Positions 1 to 7,781 of a stretch of DNA of 16,059 bases are shown here, in pieces (position 1 is the first letter of the stretch; every line of letters starts with the position of its first letter). The stretch lies in assembly GCA_003024985.2 (NCBI GenBank), contig PXIH01S0009313.1. One strand, given 5' to 3'. The translations under genes and the position numbers were made by a program. Origin of the DNA: Euperipatoides rowelli. Taxonomy: Eukaryota; Onychophora; Udeonychophora; Euonychophora; Peripatopsidae. A model generated the notes under the pieces. The model saw nothing but the letters and a program-made list of their open reading frames with translations, was not told where the DNA came from and made no database searches.

Positions 1-81
1 TAAATAATATAAATATTTTTTTAATAATGTTTATATAACAATGGCAAAGTCTTGCTGGAGAATAATGCAGGTCGGCCAAAA

Positions 82-459
82 TTAATATTTTACTGTACAA
101 TATAAATACCTTATCCAAGGTTTGCCATTGACTCCTTTTGTGTTGACAAGACCCTCCTGAGTTGTAATGCATGCAATTTTGTCAAGAGCCTCCTGGGTTG
201 TAGTGCAAGTAGTGTTAATGTAATGTTGTATTATTACAAGCAGCATTGGATCTTGATTCCAAATTTGATCCTGTAGAGCAGGCTTAAAGTGATACATCTC
301 AATCAAACTGCTTTCATCAAATTAGAGAATAAATGAAATTTATTCAGATTCATATTTCTTTAGAGGTCGCTGATTGAAAGATACATCAATTGTAGCGTGT
401 GTACTTTGAGGACCTTGGATAAGATTTTGAAGCATAGACTCACACAAATGGTAATTCAT
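82..459 (-). pseudogene. Decayed or spliced minus-strand coding frame, unknown product
   Basis: One minus-strand frame reads from an ATG at 459 to a TAA at 82, interrupted by only two stops: TAA at 340-342 and another TAA near 325. The first part (39 codons, starting MNYHLCESMLQN) and the second (DESSLIEMYHFKPALQDQ onward) both look coding in composition, unlike the AT-rich surroundings. A possible donor, AAG|GTATTT, lies near 112, so the second part could be an exon ending there rather than running to the TAA at 82. Inside it a 12-codon duplication gives two TTQE-containing repeats. I do not recognise the family. It could be a retrogene relic, a transposon-encoded fragment, or part of a real gene with the 320-342 segment misread. 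No GT/AG pair cleanly removes the two stops. Confidence 0.3.
143..207. repeat. Two-copy 36-bp period repeat inside the minus-strand frame
   Basis: Positions 143-171 and 179-207 match at 25 of 29 bases (TTGACAAGACCCTCCTGAG and TTGTCAAGAGCCTCCTGGG begin the two units). The 36-bp period is a multiple of three, so on the minus strand it encodes two similar 12-residue units that each contain TTQE. Frame-preserving duplication is mild support for a coding origin of the surrounding frame. Confidence 0.75.
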
Positions 460-910
460 CAATTAGGCATCAATCCACTGCGTAGAAAATATCCAAGCAC
501 AACAGAACAACTAGTACATTAATGTATCAATTAATATTTTGAAAAAAAAAAAACCCAATAAGAAACTAAAATAAAATATTATTCAGAAAACAATAAGTTG
601 TGGTTGCCATATGGCGCCATCTACATCTGTTTATTGCAGTAGCGCAAATATGCTACATCTTATTGTAAGGATTAAATTTGAAAAAAAAAATCATGTAGAT
701 TTTTGCAGCTATAAATGCTAGTAAAGACAATTTTAACACTATTTTTTTTTGTAAATTAAAATTGCAGTTGACCTCATATGTTAAATAAATAAATGTTTTG
801 TATAATTCATTTCAGAGTTGTTTGTTTTTAACAAATCGTAAATTACTGCATATTAAAGAAAACTGGTTGGTGTGTATTTGGTTTACATTTAACTTTACCA
901 TACTTGCAGG
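460..910. other. AT-rich stretch without a recognised feature
   Basis: This stretch holds poly-A and poly-T runs and one less AT-rich patch around 600-660 with the short palindromes GCCATATGGC and GGCGCC. I see no reading frame, transposon end or RNA gene here. Confidence 0.5.
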
Positions 911-985
911 TAGGGTTGCGACTTCATAGGCTTAACATTGATGTTACCATCGATGTCAACATCGACAATGACCATCGGTGACAGA
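911..985. repeat. hAT-end-like sequence with ATCGAT clusters
   Basis: The segment begins TAGGGTTGCGACTTC and continues with several near-copies of a palindromic ACATCGATGT core (ATTGATGTTACC, ATCGATGTCAAC, ATCGACAATGACC). TAGGGTTG starts resemble hAT-superfamily terminal repeats, and the MITE at 12159 in this window starts TAGGGTTGCCA. I found no partner end or 8-bp duplication, so this may be a solo or truncated end. Confidence 0.35.
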
Positions 986-1272
986 AAAACATTGGCTACT
1001 ATACATTGATGTTCGAAGGGCTTTTTTTTTTGACAGCTGAAAATTTAAGTTATTATTTATTAAAAAAAATCATTTTCCACACTAATGGAAGTATTTGGAN
1101 GTACCCGATATGTAATTGAGTCCAAAATAATTTTTCTATTAAGTCAATACAAGATAGAGATTTCCCACCTATATTAACCAAAGCTAATACAAAATGGAGG
1201 ATCCAAATAGGAAAACGTTTGCAAGATAATTTGTCTACATTAAAAGATTTTAGATATTTTTTTTTTCTGTAG

Positions 1273-1352
1273 ACTTCATTGCAACAAAGGTCATCTCAGA
1301 AGAGTCAAGTAGTTCCAGAGTTTTAGTCCACAAAATGTTGCAAGAATTATAA
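1273..1352 (+). CDS. Possible terminal exon, 25 codons, unknown product
   Basis: A pyrimidine-rich tract ending TTCTGTAG precedes 1273. The third frame then reads 25 codons (FIATKVISEESSSSRVLVHK onward) to TAA at 1350-1352. A second frame also stays open for 17 codons, which weakens the case. An AATAAA lies near 1541. No upstream partner exon could be identified, so the call rests on the acceptor and a short open frame. A chance occurrence in AT-rich DNA is quite possible. I do not recognise the peptide. Confidence 0.2.
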
Positions 1353-1800
1353 CTCACGAGGCTTAGGAAAATAATAACATTAGGGCGGCAAAATTATTAT
1401 CGATGATTTATTTAAGAAAAATTATTAATCCGGAAAGTCTTTTAATATAAACTCTCAACCAATCTTCAATTCGGGCAGTAATCCCTTTTTAAGATGTAAA
1501 TAATTGAAACAATATTGTTTCTGATGATAAATTTTGTACAATAAAAATCTTCCAATGTATAAAATGGATAACGTAAGTAGGTGTTCAGAAATAATTATAT
1601 GTAATATAATCAGTGATAATGAATGTCAAAGAAAAAAGGCTCTAAATCCAATATAAGGTTTCAATATACTTCATATTATATCTTACAACTCAAAACTTGC
1701 AAATATAATAAAAAATCATAATTAATCAATAAAACCAAGAGGCTTAATTAAATTCAAACCTCCTCAACGGCTCATGCAGGTACAAGTCTCTTGCTTTTAT
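1353..1800. other. AT-rich stretch without a recognised gene
   Basis: Only short AT-rich words, an AATAAA near 1541 and simple A runs are visible. I find no exon or complete mobile element up to the pogo-like end. Confidence 0.5.
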
Positions 1801-1805
1801 TTTTA

Positions 1806-1830
1806 TGTTCGGACTGGCGAGGTTTCACTG
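1806..1830 (-). mobile_element. Solo terminal repeat resembling pogo/Tigger elements
   Basis: Read on the minus strand, the sequence from 1830 begins CAGTGAAACCTCGCCAGTCC and is immediately preceded by TA (1831-1832 on the plus strand). CAGT(G/C)(A/G)AACCTC followed by a TCCGAAC-like block is typical of pogo/Tigger terminal repeats, which duplicate TA. A weak partner (CAAACCTCCTCAACGGCTCA, about 1755-1775) would give an element under 85 bp, so I treat this as a degraded or solo end. The identification is from memory of the family consensus. Confidence 0.4.
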
Positions 1831-1832
1831 TA

Positions 1833-2411
1833 CAAACAAGGCTTATACAGTGATATTTTAAAATAACGATTTGATATTTTAATTTTTTTTTTTTTTTTAG
1901 GAATGAACTTATAAAATATAGCTTTAATTGTCAGAAATTATATAAAAGAAAAAAAAAAACAATATTCTTAAAAATGTGGAAATTATATTATTAGAAGTTA
2001 AGAAGTTCATTCATATTATTTAAACATAATTCTGGTAGGTAAGGAGGACCCTAGCCCATAATTTCCTCCTTCCAGCTATATCTTTATCATGGTTAGCTTT
2101 CTTTGAATTATCGTCTTTATAAAAAGTGTGTAGTTTCAGTGATTTTTTGATAAAGGATGCAAAAACATATTCAAAGAACTAAAAGGATACAGAATACAAT
2201 GACTTTGATAAGGGTAGTGAGAATAGATTTGGAAAAACCAAAAGACTAACCGTCAATAAGATATACAGTATGTTTCTATAACCAGGCTTAAAATTCTTTT
2301 TTATTATCTAATTCTTTATGTATACTATACGTGAAATGATTTATCGAATTTGAATAACTAATTGTAAATCATAAAATGTATCAATAAAACTATTAACTTC
2401 TTAAATGTTGA
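1833..2411. other. AT-rich stretch, nothing recognised
   Basis: The stretch contains long T and A runs and a weak 8-bp inverted repeat (AAGGAGGA with TCCTCCTT, about 2041-2074). No coding or mobile feature is supported. Confidence 0.5.
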
Positions 2412-2542
2412 TCAATTTTTCAATGTGAGCTGGATGGGGATTGCATTTACAAAGAATTTAAGCACACCGAGAAGAGAGTATCTCCAAAATACTACTGTAA
2501 ATTGTTCTCTCCCAAAATGTTTATAGACAAATTCCATATGGT
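2412..2542 (+). pseudogene. Exon-like coding fragment interrupted by two MITEs
   Basis: After the TGA at 2409 the frame stays open for 87 codons. The first 43 read like protein rather than AT-rich noise: CELDGDCIYKEFKHTEKRVS, then SPKYYCKLFSPKMFIDKFHM. There is no early ATG. A possible acceptor AG lies at 2428-2429, so this may be an exon. The hAT MITE at 2543 begins right after CATATGGT. If that MITE and the next one (2935-3234) are mentally removed with one target duplication each, the same frame continues through 2922-2934 and 3243-3365 to a TGA, 88 codons in all. That continuity argues that a reading frame existed before the insertions, although AT-rich chance openness cannot be excluded. 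I do not recognise the family. Confidence 0.35.
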
Positions 2543-2913
2543 TAGGGGTAGACAAATCCAGATAATTGCTACCAGCCAGGTAAATGTTCTACTAGCCAGA
2601 GAGAATGGCGCAACTGACGACCAGGGGTCCAATGACAAAAACAGTGGGGAAAGGGAACATTTTTTGACACTATAACAATCATTTTTGTGTAATCTAATGG
2701 CAAGTTTGTCATTACTTATGAAGGTTCGAATAAATTATTTTGAATAAATTATAAATTAGTTCTGCCTTCCATCTAAGTAAATTAAAAAAATAATAGCATA
2801 ATAGTTGGTTTCAAGAAAAGGCAAGTTGTTATTTTGGATGTAAATTTTCTACTAGCCAGGGAAATATTTCAACTAGCCACAGGCTAGTAGGCGAGTGGAT
2901 TTATCAAGGCCTG
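2543..2913. mobile_element. hAT-type MITE, 371 bp, with 8-bp target duplication
   Basis: CATATGGT occurs at 2535-2542 and again at 2914-2921, exactly flanking the element. The ends are inverted: TAGGGGTAGACAAATCCA at the left, and the reverse complement of the right end is CAGGCCTTGATAAATCCA. Subterminal copies of CTACTAGCCAG occur near both ends. An 8-bp duplication plus short TAG/CAG-starting inverted ends is the hAT signature. There is no transposase frame, so it is non-autonomous. It interrupts the coding-like frame that begins at 2412. Confidence 0.8.
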
Positions 2914-2934
2914 CATATGGTCGTTATGTTGAAC

Positions 2935-3234
2935 TGGTGTGACCAGATGTTACTGTGTTCAAAGTAGGACCATATTGTAGCACATTACTTTGGGCCGGAT
3001 TTCATGAGCTTTTTTTTTTAAAAGTTGACTGAACATTTTGTTAACTTTTATTTTAGACAGATTTGATAAGCTCTTTTTTTTTAATTGACTGGTTGTTCGT
3101 TGACTTTTAGACGGATTTGATTAGCTTTTTTTGGGAAATAAAAAACTGTAAAGTAGAACATTGTCCTGGGGAGGTAGGACAGATGATGAAAATGCAGGAC
3201 ATGTCGTACCAATGTAGGACGAGGGGTAACACTA
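2935..3234. mobile_element. Probable second hAT-like MITE, 300 bp
   Basis: The ends are weakly inverted: TGGTGTGACC at the left and GGTAACACTA at the right, whose reverse complement is TAGTGTTACC. They are flanked by TGTTGAAC (2927-2934) and CATTGAAC (3235-3242), which match at 6 of 8 positions. GTAGGAC words recur inside near both ends, as in many hAT ends. It sits 13 bp beyond the duplication of the preceding MITE. The interior holds a short tandem repeat (2998-3135). The imperfect duplication makes this less certain than its neighbour. Confidence 0.5.
2998..3135. repeat. Short tandem repeat, GATTTGATAAGC units
   Basis: GATTT(G/C)AT(A/T/G)AGC followed by a T run, a TTGACTG-like word and TTTTAGAC recurs at 2998, 3060 and 3114 (periods 62 and 54). 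Related units recur at 15136 and 15189, so the repeat is dispersed in this locus. Confidence 0.6.
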
Positions 3235-3436
3235 CATTGAACTATAATCTTTCTTCAAGTTTTGAAATCTGTAGAAGTAAAAATTTGGTTTCTTTTAACT
3301 TATTAATTATTTACTGTCGTTGGTCCATTAATAATATTTTTTTTTTCCTTATGTTTTTTGAATGAATTTGTCTGTTTATATCCCCCCCCTTATAATTTGT
3401 TGTTGCTTGATCAGTTGTGAGTAGCCTAATGTTTAA

Positions 3437-3685
3437 CTGTCCCAACCGAATGTCAAAAAAAGACGCAGCATTTGGGATTTTTCAATGAAGACTCGCTACA
3501 AATTTCAGATTAAAAAAGCTAGTTTCAGAAATTGGTTGATTGTGCGGTACTTGAAGGACAGTTTTGTTGTCTTTTACGCTGCCATTACATCTGCAAAAAC
3601 ATATTACAATTTCTCTAAACATCATTCTAATATTAATTCGCAATCATCTTCCAGTACATTATTTAAATTTTGTCTGGGCAGTTAA
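3437..3685 (+). CDS. Open frame of 82 codons, 66 from the first ATG, unknown
   Basis: The frame opens after TAA at 3434-3436 and runs to TAA at 3683-3685; the first ATG is at 3485. The N-terminal part is basic (KKRRSIWDFSMKTRYKFQ) and is followed by a mixed hydrophobic stretch (NWLIVRYLKDSFVVFYAAI) and a Ser/Asn-rich tail. The composition is more protein-like than most frames in this AT-rich window. No splice site, domain or poly(A) context confirms it. It lies downstream of the fragment at 2412-2542 and could belong to the same decayed gene or transposon, in a different frame. I do not recognise it. Confidence 0.2.
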   Translation: MSQPNVKKRRSIWDFSMKTRYKFQIKKASFRNWLIVRYLKDSFVVFYAAITSAKTYYNFSKHHSNINSQSSSSTLFKFCLGS

Positions 3686-3794
3686 TTAAAACATAAACAA
3701 ATATATAATTAGTATTGAATTTTGTAAATATTTTTTTTTTAAAACATGTATTGGTAAAATAATTTATTCAATTATAAAAAAGACACTACGCCAT

Positions 3795-4115
3795 CCCTTT
3801 CCACTCCACTGAATTCAGAGAATTTGGTTTCTACAGCTCCACAATAAAAATGAAAAATCGTTTTTTTTTTTTTAAAAAAATTAAGATTAGTATTCTTTTA
3901 ATTCATTTTTTTTAAAAAATCTCTTGGGATAATTAGACAAATATATTTTGAGTCTTTGAAACGAAAAAAAAATAGTAATTAAAGCATATTTGAATATAAT
4001 AATAATTATTGATTATGAAATACAAGGAAATGAAAATGGCGATTTAGAATCTACTTTGGAGTGCAACTACTAAATTGAAAATGGAGATTGAGAATCGCCA
4101 TTGGAGTGGAAAGGG
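3795..4115. mobile_element. piggyBac-like MITE, 321 bp, TTAA at right end
   Basis: CCCTTTCCACTCCA at 3795-3808 is repeated exactly inverted as TGGAGTGGAAAGGG at 4102-4115. The right end is followed directly by TTAA (4116-4119), the duplication used by piggyBac elements, whose ends typically start CCCTTT or similar. The left flank has lost TTAA (CCAT is seen instead). Near the right end a further imperfect inverted pair (AATGGCGATTTAGAATCT near 4036 with AGATTGAGAATCGCCATT near 4085) forms a subterminal hairpin. No transposase frame is present. Confidence 0.5.
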
Positions 4116-4417
4116 TTAACAATAATTACTCATAGACATAGCATTGTGTGACAAGTTGTGATAAGGGGGGGGGGAGGGGTCAAAATTATGAAAAAATTGT
4201 GCGATATAATTTATGGGCAACCCCTTATATATTTTGTTAATTTCAAAATTTATTGCAATATATTTTAAAAATTAAACAGGCTATCTTGCCTATGTAAAAA
4301 TAAATCAAACCTATACAAGTATAAAAATTTATGCAATACAATACTGTAGAAAATTAAATGAATAGTTGATAAAAAAATAGGGGGGTTAGGTTGGGTGGGT
4401 TTAGTTGAAACAGTCAG

Positions 4418-5173
4418 TTTAGGAATTATGAAAGCAATTACAGGCACACAGTAGTAGGATTTACAATGTCTGAATGTATGCAATTACATTTTTTAAAAAC
4501 TATTCACAAATGTATGCAATTACATTTTTTAAAAACTATATTTTTCAATTTATTTTAGATTAGTTATAATGAAAACATATTATATTACTAACAGAATAAA
4601 ATTTTATCTGTTTGAAATGAAAATAGTCAAACTGAAAAAAAAAAAAAAATGATTTGGGTTCCAGCTATTTGTTTAAAACATTCGACTAAATCATGAAACA
4701 TACTCTATAAAGCTTTTTTTTTTTTTTGTTTTTAATTATTAAAAAGATGTTAACCCGGATTGCTTCATTTTTTATTCATGTTGAATTTTTAAGAAATAAA
4801 TAATGTTGCTGTCCACTATCAGAATTGTAATAAAAATACTGTAAATTATTGATTGAACTTGACAGTAAAGATTGATTGATGAGGTGATCTGACTGTTTCA
4901 AACATAAATCAATAATACATTGTTCAAATTTCTTTAAAAATAAAATACAAGTCATTATTGCTCATTTAAAGCTGATTTTATTTAACTGCTTTGTAAATGA
5001 TACAAAAACATTTGGTTCAGTAATTTAATTAAATAATTTTTTTTTATTAACTGTAGCCCCTCCTCCTGAATCATATATTTTTTGTTTATTCTAGTTTGTG
5101 AATAGTTTTTAATACATTCAGACATTGTAAATCCTACTACTGTGTGCCTGTAATTGCTTTCATAATTCCTAAA
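4418..5173. mobile_element. Foldback element with 62-bp perfect inverted arms
   Basis: Positions 4418-4479 and 5112-5173 are exact inverted copies over 62 bp (outer end TTTAGGAATTATGAAAGC). After a 14-bp extra segment in the left arm (4480-4493), another 17 bp match inverted (4494-4510 with 5095-5111). The interior of about 584 bp is AT-rich with no gene. The high arm identity contrasts with the diverged ends of other elements here. No clear target duplication was found. It is either a foldback/MITE-type transposon or a recent inverted duplication. Confidence 0.7.
4474..4539. repeat. 30-bp direct repeat, period 36
   Basis: A 30-bp unit beginning ATGTATGCAATTACATTTTT is repeated exactly at 4474-4503 and 4510-4539 with a 6-bp spacer. 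It lies at the inner edge of the left arm of the foldback element and accounts for the extra 14 bp absent from the right arm. Confidence 0.85.
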
Positions 5174-5197
5174 TTACGTTGTCTTAATGTGAGCATG

Positions 5198-5350
5198 CAC
5201 TGGTGATAAAATCTCTGAGAATTAGAATTTGACACCGGTGATAAATTCTCTCGTACGTGTCGTACATTTTCTAGAAAACTGACTGAAAGATAATTCTACC
5301 ATAAATTGCAGAAGTAGACTAGAGCTCAACGTTTTGAGAATTTATCTTTC
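5198..5350. repeat. Cluster of GATAAATTCTCT-type short repeats
   Basis: CACTGGTGATAAAATCTCT (5198-5216) and CACCGGTGATAAATTCTCT (5233-5251) match at 17 of 19. GATAAATTCTC (5240-5250) is inverted at 5336-5346, and TGAAAGATAATTCT near 5284 is imperfectly inverted at 5336-5350. Together they could fold into a stem just beyond the right end of the foldback element. Confidence 0.5.
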
Positions 5351-5995
5351 AAGAATTAAATCGCAGCAAGTTACCCACGATACAAACTTGACTCACAAAC
5401 ATGGCGGCATTCATGGAATCAAATAGTCAGCCTTAACTGAGAAGCAAAATGTATTATTGGTTTGACAGTTTCCAAATCTCTAAACGTTACAGCAAATTGA
5501 TTTTCTTCTTTTTCTTCTTTAATCTTCTATTGGTTCGTGCATTCAAGGTACTTGTGATTTTTGTTTACATATTGTTTACCTTCGTAGCATGATCTTTCTA
5601 TTTTTAATAGTAAACGCCATGTTAACATAATCTGATCAATTATGAGACTGTAAACAGTGCATAAAACAATCAACTTCCTTGCATGTGCTTAATCAATGCT
5701 AATTTATTCATGTTTTTTTATGTAACGTTATATTGAATGTGTGTACATTCTATCGTATTGAAGAATTCCACACACATGCTTTGATGTCATTTGCTGGAGT
5801 TGGCTTCTGCAACTTCTAACAAATATTTATTTATTTGTATTTTTTATGTGATCGGCTGGTAGGAGCCAATCCATGCAATTTAGCCCTCCTCACCTTTACA
5901 TTGTATTCTATTTGTTCGCTAACAATGAGTTGATGTGTTATACTACTTATAAGTTCTAGTCTAATAAACCATTTGGACTTTAATATTAGTTTCAG
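5351..5995. other. Mostly featureless stretch with one ATGGCGGC site
   Basis: AAACATGGCGGC at 5397-5408 gives a well-placed ATG (5401) but only 11 codons to TAA at 5434, with no GTRAG donor inside; it also resembles a YY1-type motif. Pyrimidine-rich DNA follows near 5500. No gene is supported. Confidence 0.4.
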
Positions 5996-6068
5996 CCTAT
6001 CTTTATTTGACCAACCAGCAGTTCATGGGATATTATCAACATTAACCAATTACAGCACAATGCTATAA
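5996..6068 (+). CDS. Possible short terminal exon, unknown product
   Basis: AGTTTCAG precedes 5996. In the frame set by CTA at 5997 the sequence reads about 23 codons (LSLFDQPAVHGILSTLTNYS onward) to TAA at 6066-6068, and an AATAAA follows at 6098-6103. The frame is in fact already open upstream of the acceptor, from a TGA near 5930. The pyrimidine tract is weak and the peptide is not recognised. It is not in frame with the stronger exon at 6472, so the two would belong to different transcripts or this call is wrong. Confidence 0.2.
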
Positions 6069-6245
6069 TGTTAACGCATGTAAACTTTTGCGTTCTTAAT
6101 AAAAATATTATGATCTGTGCATTGGTAAGTGATCGAATACTAAGCAGACCAGATCTAACCTCTTCTCTCACACATCGTATTGATTTGGAATTTAATTGTG
6201 TAATTTTTATTTTTAATGCTTCAGAATTTTACAAGATCACTCACC

Positions 6246-6280
6246 ATGGACACATCATGCTGCCTGCATGATGTGTCCAT
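6246..6280. repeat. Perfect 15-bp hairpin with 5-nt loop
   Basis: ATGGACACATCATGC (6246-6260), the loop TGCCT, then GCATGATGTGTCCAT (6266-6280) make a perfect stem. A second, outer 8-bp pair (GATCACTC near 6235 with GAGTGATC near 6351) brackets it. The stem is too short for a typical animal pre-miRNA. It lies about 190 bp upstream of the exon at 6472. Confidence 0.8.
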
Positions 6281-6471
6281 TTTAAACCTTAGAATGTAAT
6301 TCAAGCATATATGCATTATTATTATTTTCAAATGTGATATATGCATCGGAGAGTGATCAAACAGATAGCAGAAATTAAATTTTCAATCACTTTTACTTAT
6401 ATGAGATTTTACCTCAAAGAACATTATGCAGACATCATGCATGTTTTTATAAGATATTTTTTTTCTTATAG

Positions 6472-6637
6472 GGGAAACCATTTCTGTGTTGTGATGAACG
6501 AGAACTACATAATTAGGTCAATCCATCAGCAGATTGATGAATTTGGAAGACAGTTAAATGATTGTGCTTTCGACTTCGTTGTTTTTCACGAGCAGCATTC
6601 AATATTTCCGCTCTATCAATATAAAATTCTTACTTAG
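6472..6637 (+). CDS. Probable terminal coding exon, unassigned gene
   Basis: A T-rich tract ending TTTTCTTATAG places the acceptor at 6471. The exon starts with the last base of a split codon and then reads GNHFCVVMNENYIIRSIHQQ, an IDEFGRQLNDCAFDF segment and VVFHEQHSIFPLYQYKILT to TAG at 6635-6637: 54 full codons. The peptide is rich in W/Y/F/H residues and charged residues and is not AT-noise. The ending FVVF-x(4,6)-hydrophobic-P-x-Y loosely resembles the last strand of PARP-type ADP-ribosyltransferase domains (FVVF...YPEYL). That is a resemblance recalled from memory, not an assignment. The frame is open upstream to an ATG at 6341, but that part looks intronic. AATAAA follows at 6785. Confidence 0.5.
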
Positions 6638-6784
6638 CGCTGTTTCAGATAATTAAATTGTCACAGGGGAGAATGATTTTCCTCAAACTTAATTTTCCAA
6701 TGAAAGGGTAAAATGATCTACGATCTATATACGGTAATTCTATCCCTCTACATTAGGACAATATTTTATTTTGCCTATGTCAAT

Positions 6785-6790
6785 AATAAA
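6785..6790 (+). terminator. Putative poly(A) signal AATAAA
   Basis: AATAAA lies 148 bases after the TAG stop of the exon at 6472-6637. AATAAA is common by chance in this AT-rich DNA, so this is only supportive. Confidence 0.35.
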
Positions 6791-6855
6791 CTTTATATGA
6801 ATACACTTATTTTTTATTCTATTGAAGTGATGAATTTATGTATGAATGATAATAT

Positions 6856-6958
6856 CAATTTTTTTTATGCAGAATTTTTGTATTATTGATAAAATCTATT
6901 ATACATACAATTTTTTTATGCAGAATTTTTGTATTATTGAAAAAATCTATTATACATA
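6856..6958. repeat. Two-copy 52-bp tandem duplication
   Basis: The units at 6856-6907 and 6908-6958 share a TTATGCAGAATTTTTGTATT core and a TCTATTATACATA end with only a few differences, one of them in T-run length. The near identity suggests a fairly recent local duplication. Confidence 0.85.
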
Positions 6959-7114
6959 TTATAATAGGATACCGGTTGTGTGATCTGTTAACACTAACTG
7001 AAACAACCGCTTCTGGAATGTTGTGTAGGTGGCCTGCAGGGTAACTAACTTACTCTCCAGGTACCCCATTGATATTCTCTTACCAAGAATAATTTCAACC
7101 TCACTCCAAATGAA
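6959..7114 (-). CDS. Open minus-strand frame of 51 codons, exon-like
   Basis: On the minus strand, after a TAA just upstream of 7114, the frame stays open to TAA at 6959-6961. It reads FIWSEVEIILGKRISMGYLE, then SKLVTLQATYTTFQKRLFQ and LVLTDHTTGILL. The stretch is richer in G+C than its neighbours, and the peptide is well mixed. There is no upstream ATG and no convincing acceptor; the only internal Met would leave 36 residues. It may be an exon or a decayed transposon fragment. I do not recognise it. Confidence 0.22.
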   Translation of the reverse strand, partial: FIWSEVEIILGKRISMGYLESKLVTLQATYTTFQKRLFQLVLTDHTTGILL

Positions 7115-7393
7115 TTAAGACTGTATATAGGAGCCAGTATGATTTAAGTCTAATACTTTATTTATACAGACTTCATATGAATGTTGCCAAATTGTTGCTG
7201 TACAAACGAATCTGACAAGCCATTTATACAATAATACAACAAATGCCAGTACGGAGTTTAGACCTTGTGCATTTTATTTCTAATAACACATGCATATGTA
7301 AAAATACAATTAGAATAATAAAATCACTAATTACTTTCGTTAAGCTAATTAGCTGTTTCATTAATCTGTTCACAATTTCATAGAAGGTCTATG

Positions 7394-7427
7394 ATTACAA
7401 CTGTTACTATCAAGTAATAGTTGTAAT
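7394..7427. repeat. 15-bp imperfect hairpin
   Basis: ATTACAACTGTTACT and AGTAATAGTTGTAAT pair at 14 of 15 positions around the 4-nt loop ATCA. Confidence 0.6.
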
Positions 7428-7577
7428 ATAAATGTCAATGAATGAATGAACAGCCTCAACATAAGAATTAAATATAAAATATAAATGCATTTGTCGTATT
7501 GTCTTTAGGGTGATTTCAGAATTAGTTTGAGTATGTCGTAACTTCCATGTGTTATTTTTTTTGTTTTTGAAGTAGTA

Positions 7578-7593
7578 GCCTAATTAATTAGGC
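7578..7593. repeat. 16-bp perfect palindrome GCCTAATTAATTAGGC
   Basis: The core TAATTAATTA contains two opposed TAAT half-sites three bases apart, the arrangement bound by paired-class homeodomain dimers. Function is only inferred. Confidence 0.5.
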
Positions 7594-7781
7594 CAATAGA
7601 GGGCTGGTCATATGTACATTATAAATTGATTCACGTTAAATGTATAAAACACAATTACATATTGGCAGACTCAATTCTTGATGGCTAAGCCATGTCTTTC
7701 AAATTCCAGTATGAAGAAAATCTTAACTCCTTGTTTCTATAAGCCTGATAAACACTTTCTTCACAATACCATTGCATTCAG

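Larger units (their letters stand above)
7115..7640. other. AT-rich stretch with two short palindromes only
   Basis: Apart from the hairpin at 7394-7427 and the palindrome at 7578-7593, I see no gene, splice signal or mobile element. Confidence 0.5.

Noticed and set aside
3117-3365. 82-codon plus-strand frame
   Set aside because: It starts inside the second MITE and crosses its right boundary and target duplication. Only its tail (after 3243) is considered, as part of the interrupted frame.
4265-4483. 72-codon minus-strand frame
   Set aside because: It runs through the perfect arm of the foldback element and AT-rich flank, with no coding character.
5199-5260. Possible CRISPR-like spaced repeats (CAC-GGTGATAAA words)
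   Set aside because: Only two direct copies with one imperfect spacer in eukaryotic-type DNA; simple local duplication explains them.
6068-6271. 67-codon frame containing a GTAAGTGA donor-like word near 6125
   Set aside because: The frame passes through the donor-like word, a T-rich CTTCAG acceptor-like tract and half of a perfect hairpin, so it is not one exon, and no upstream coding match supports the donor.
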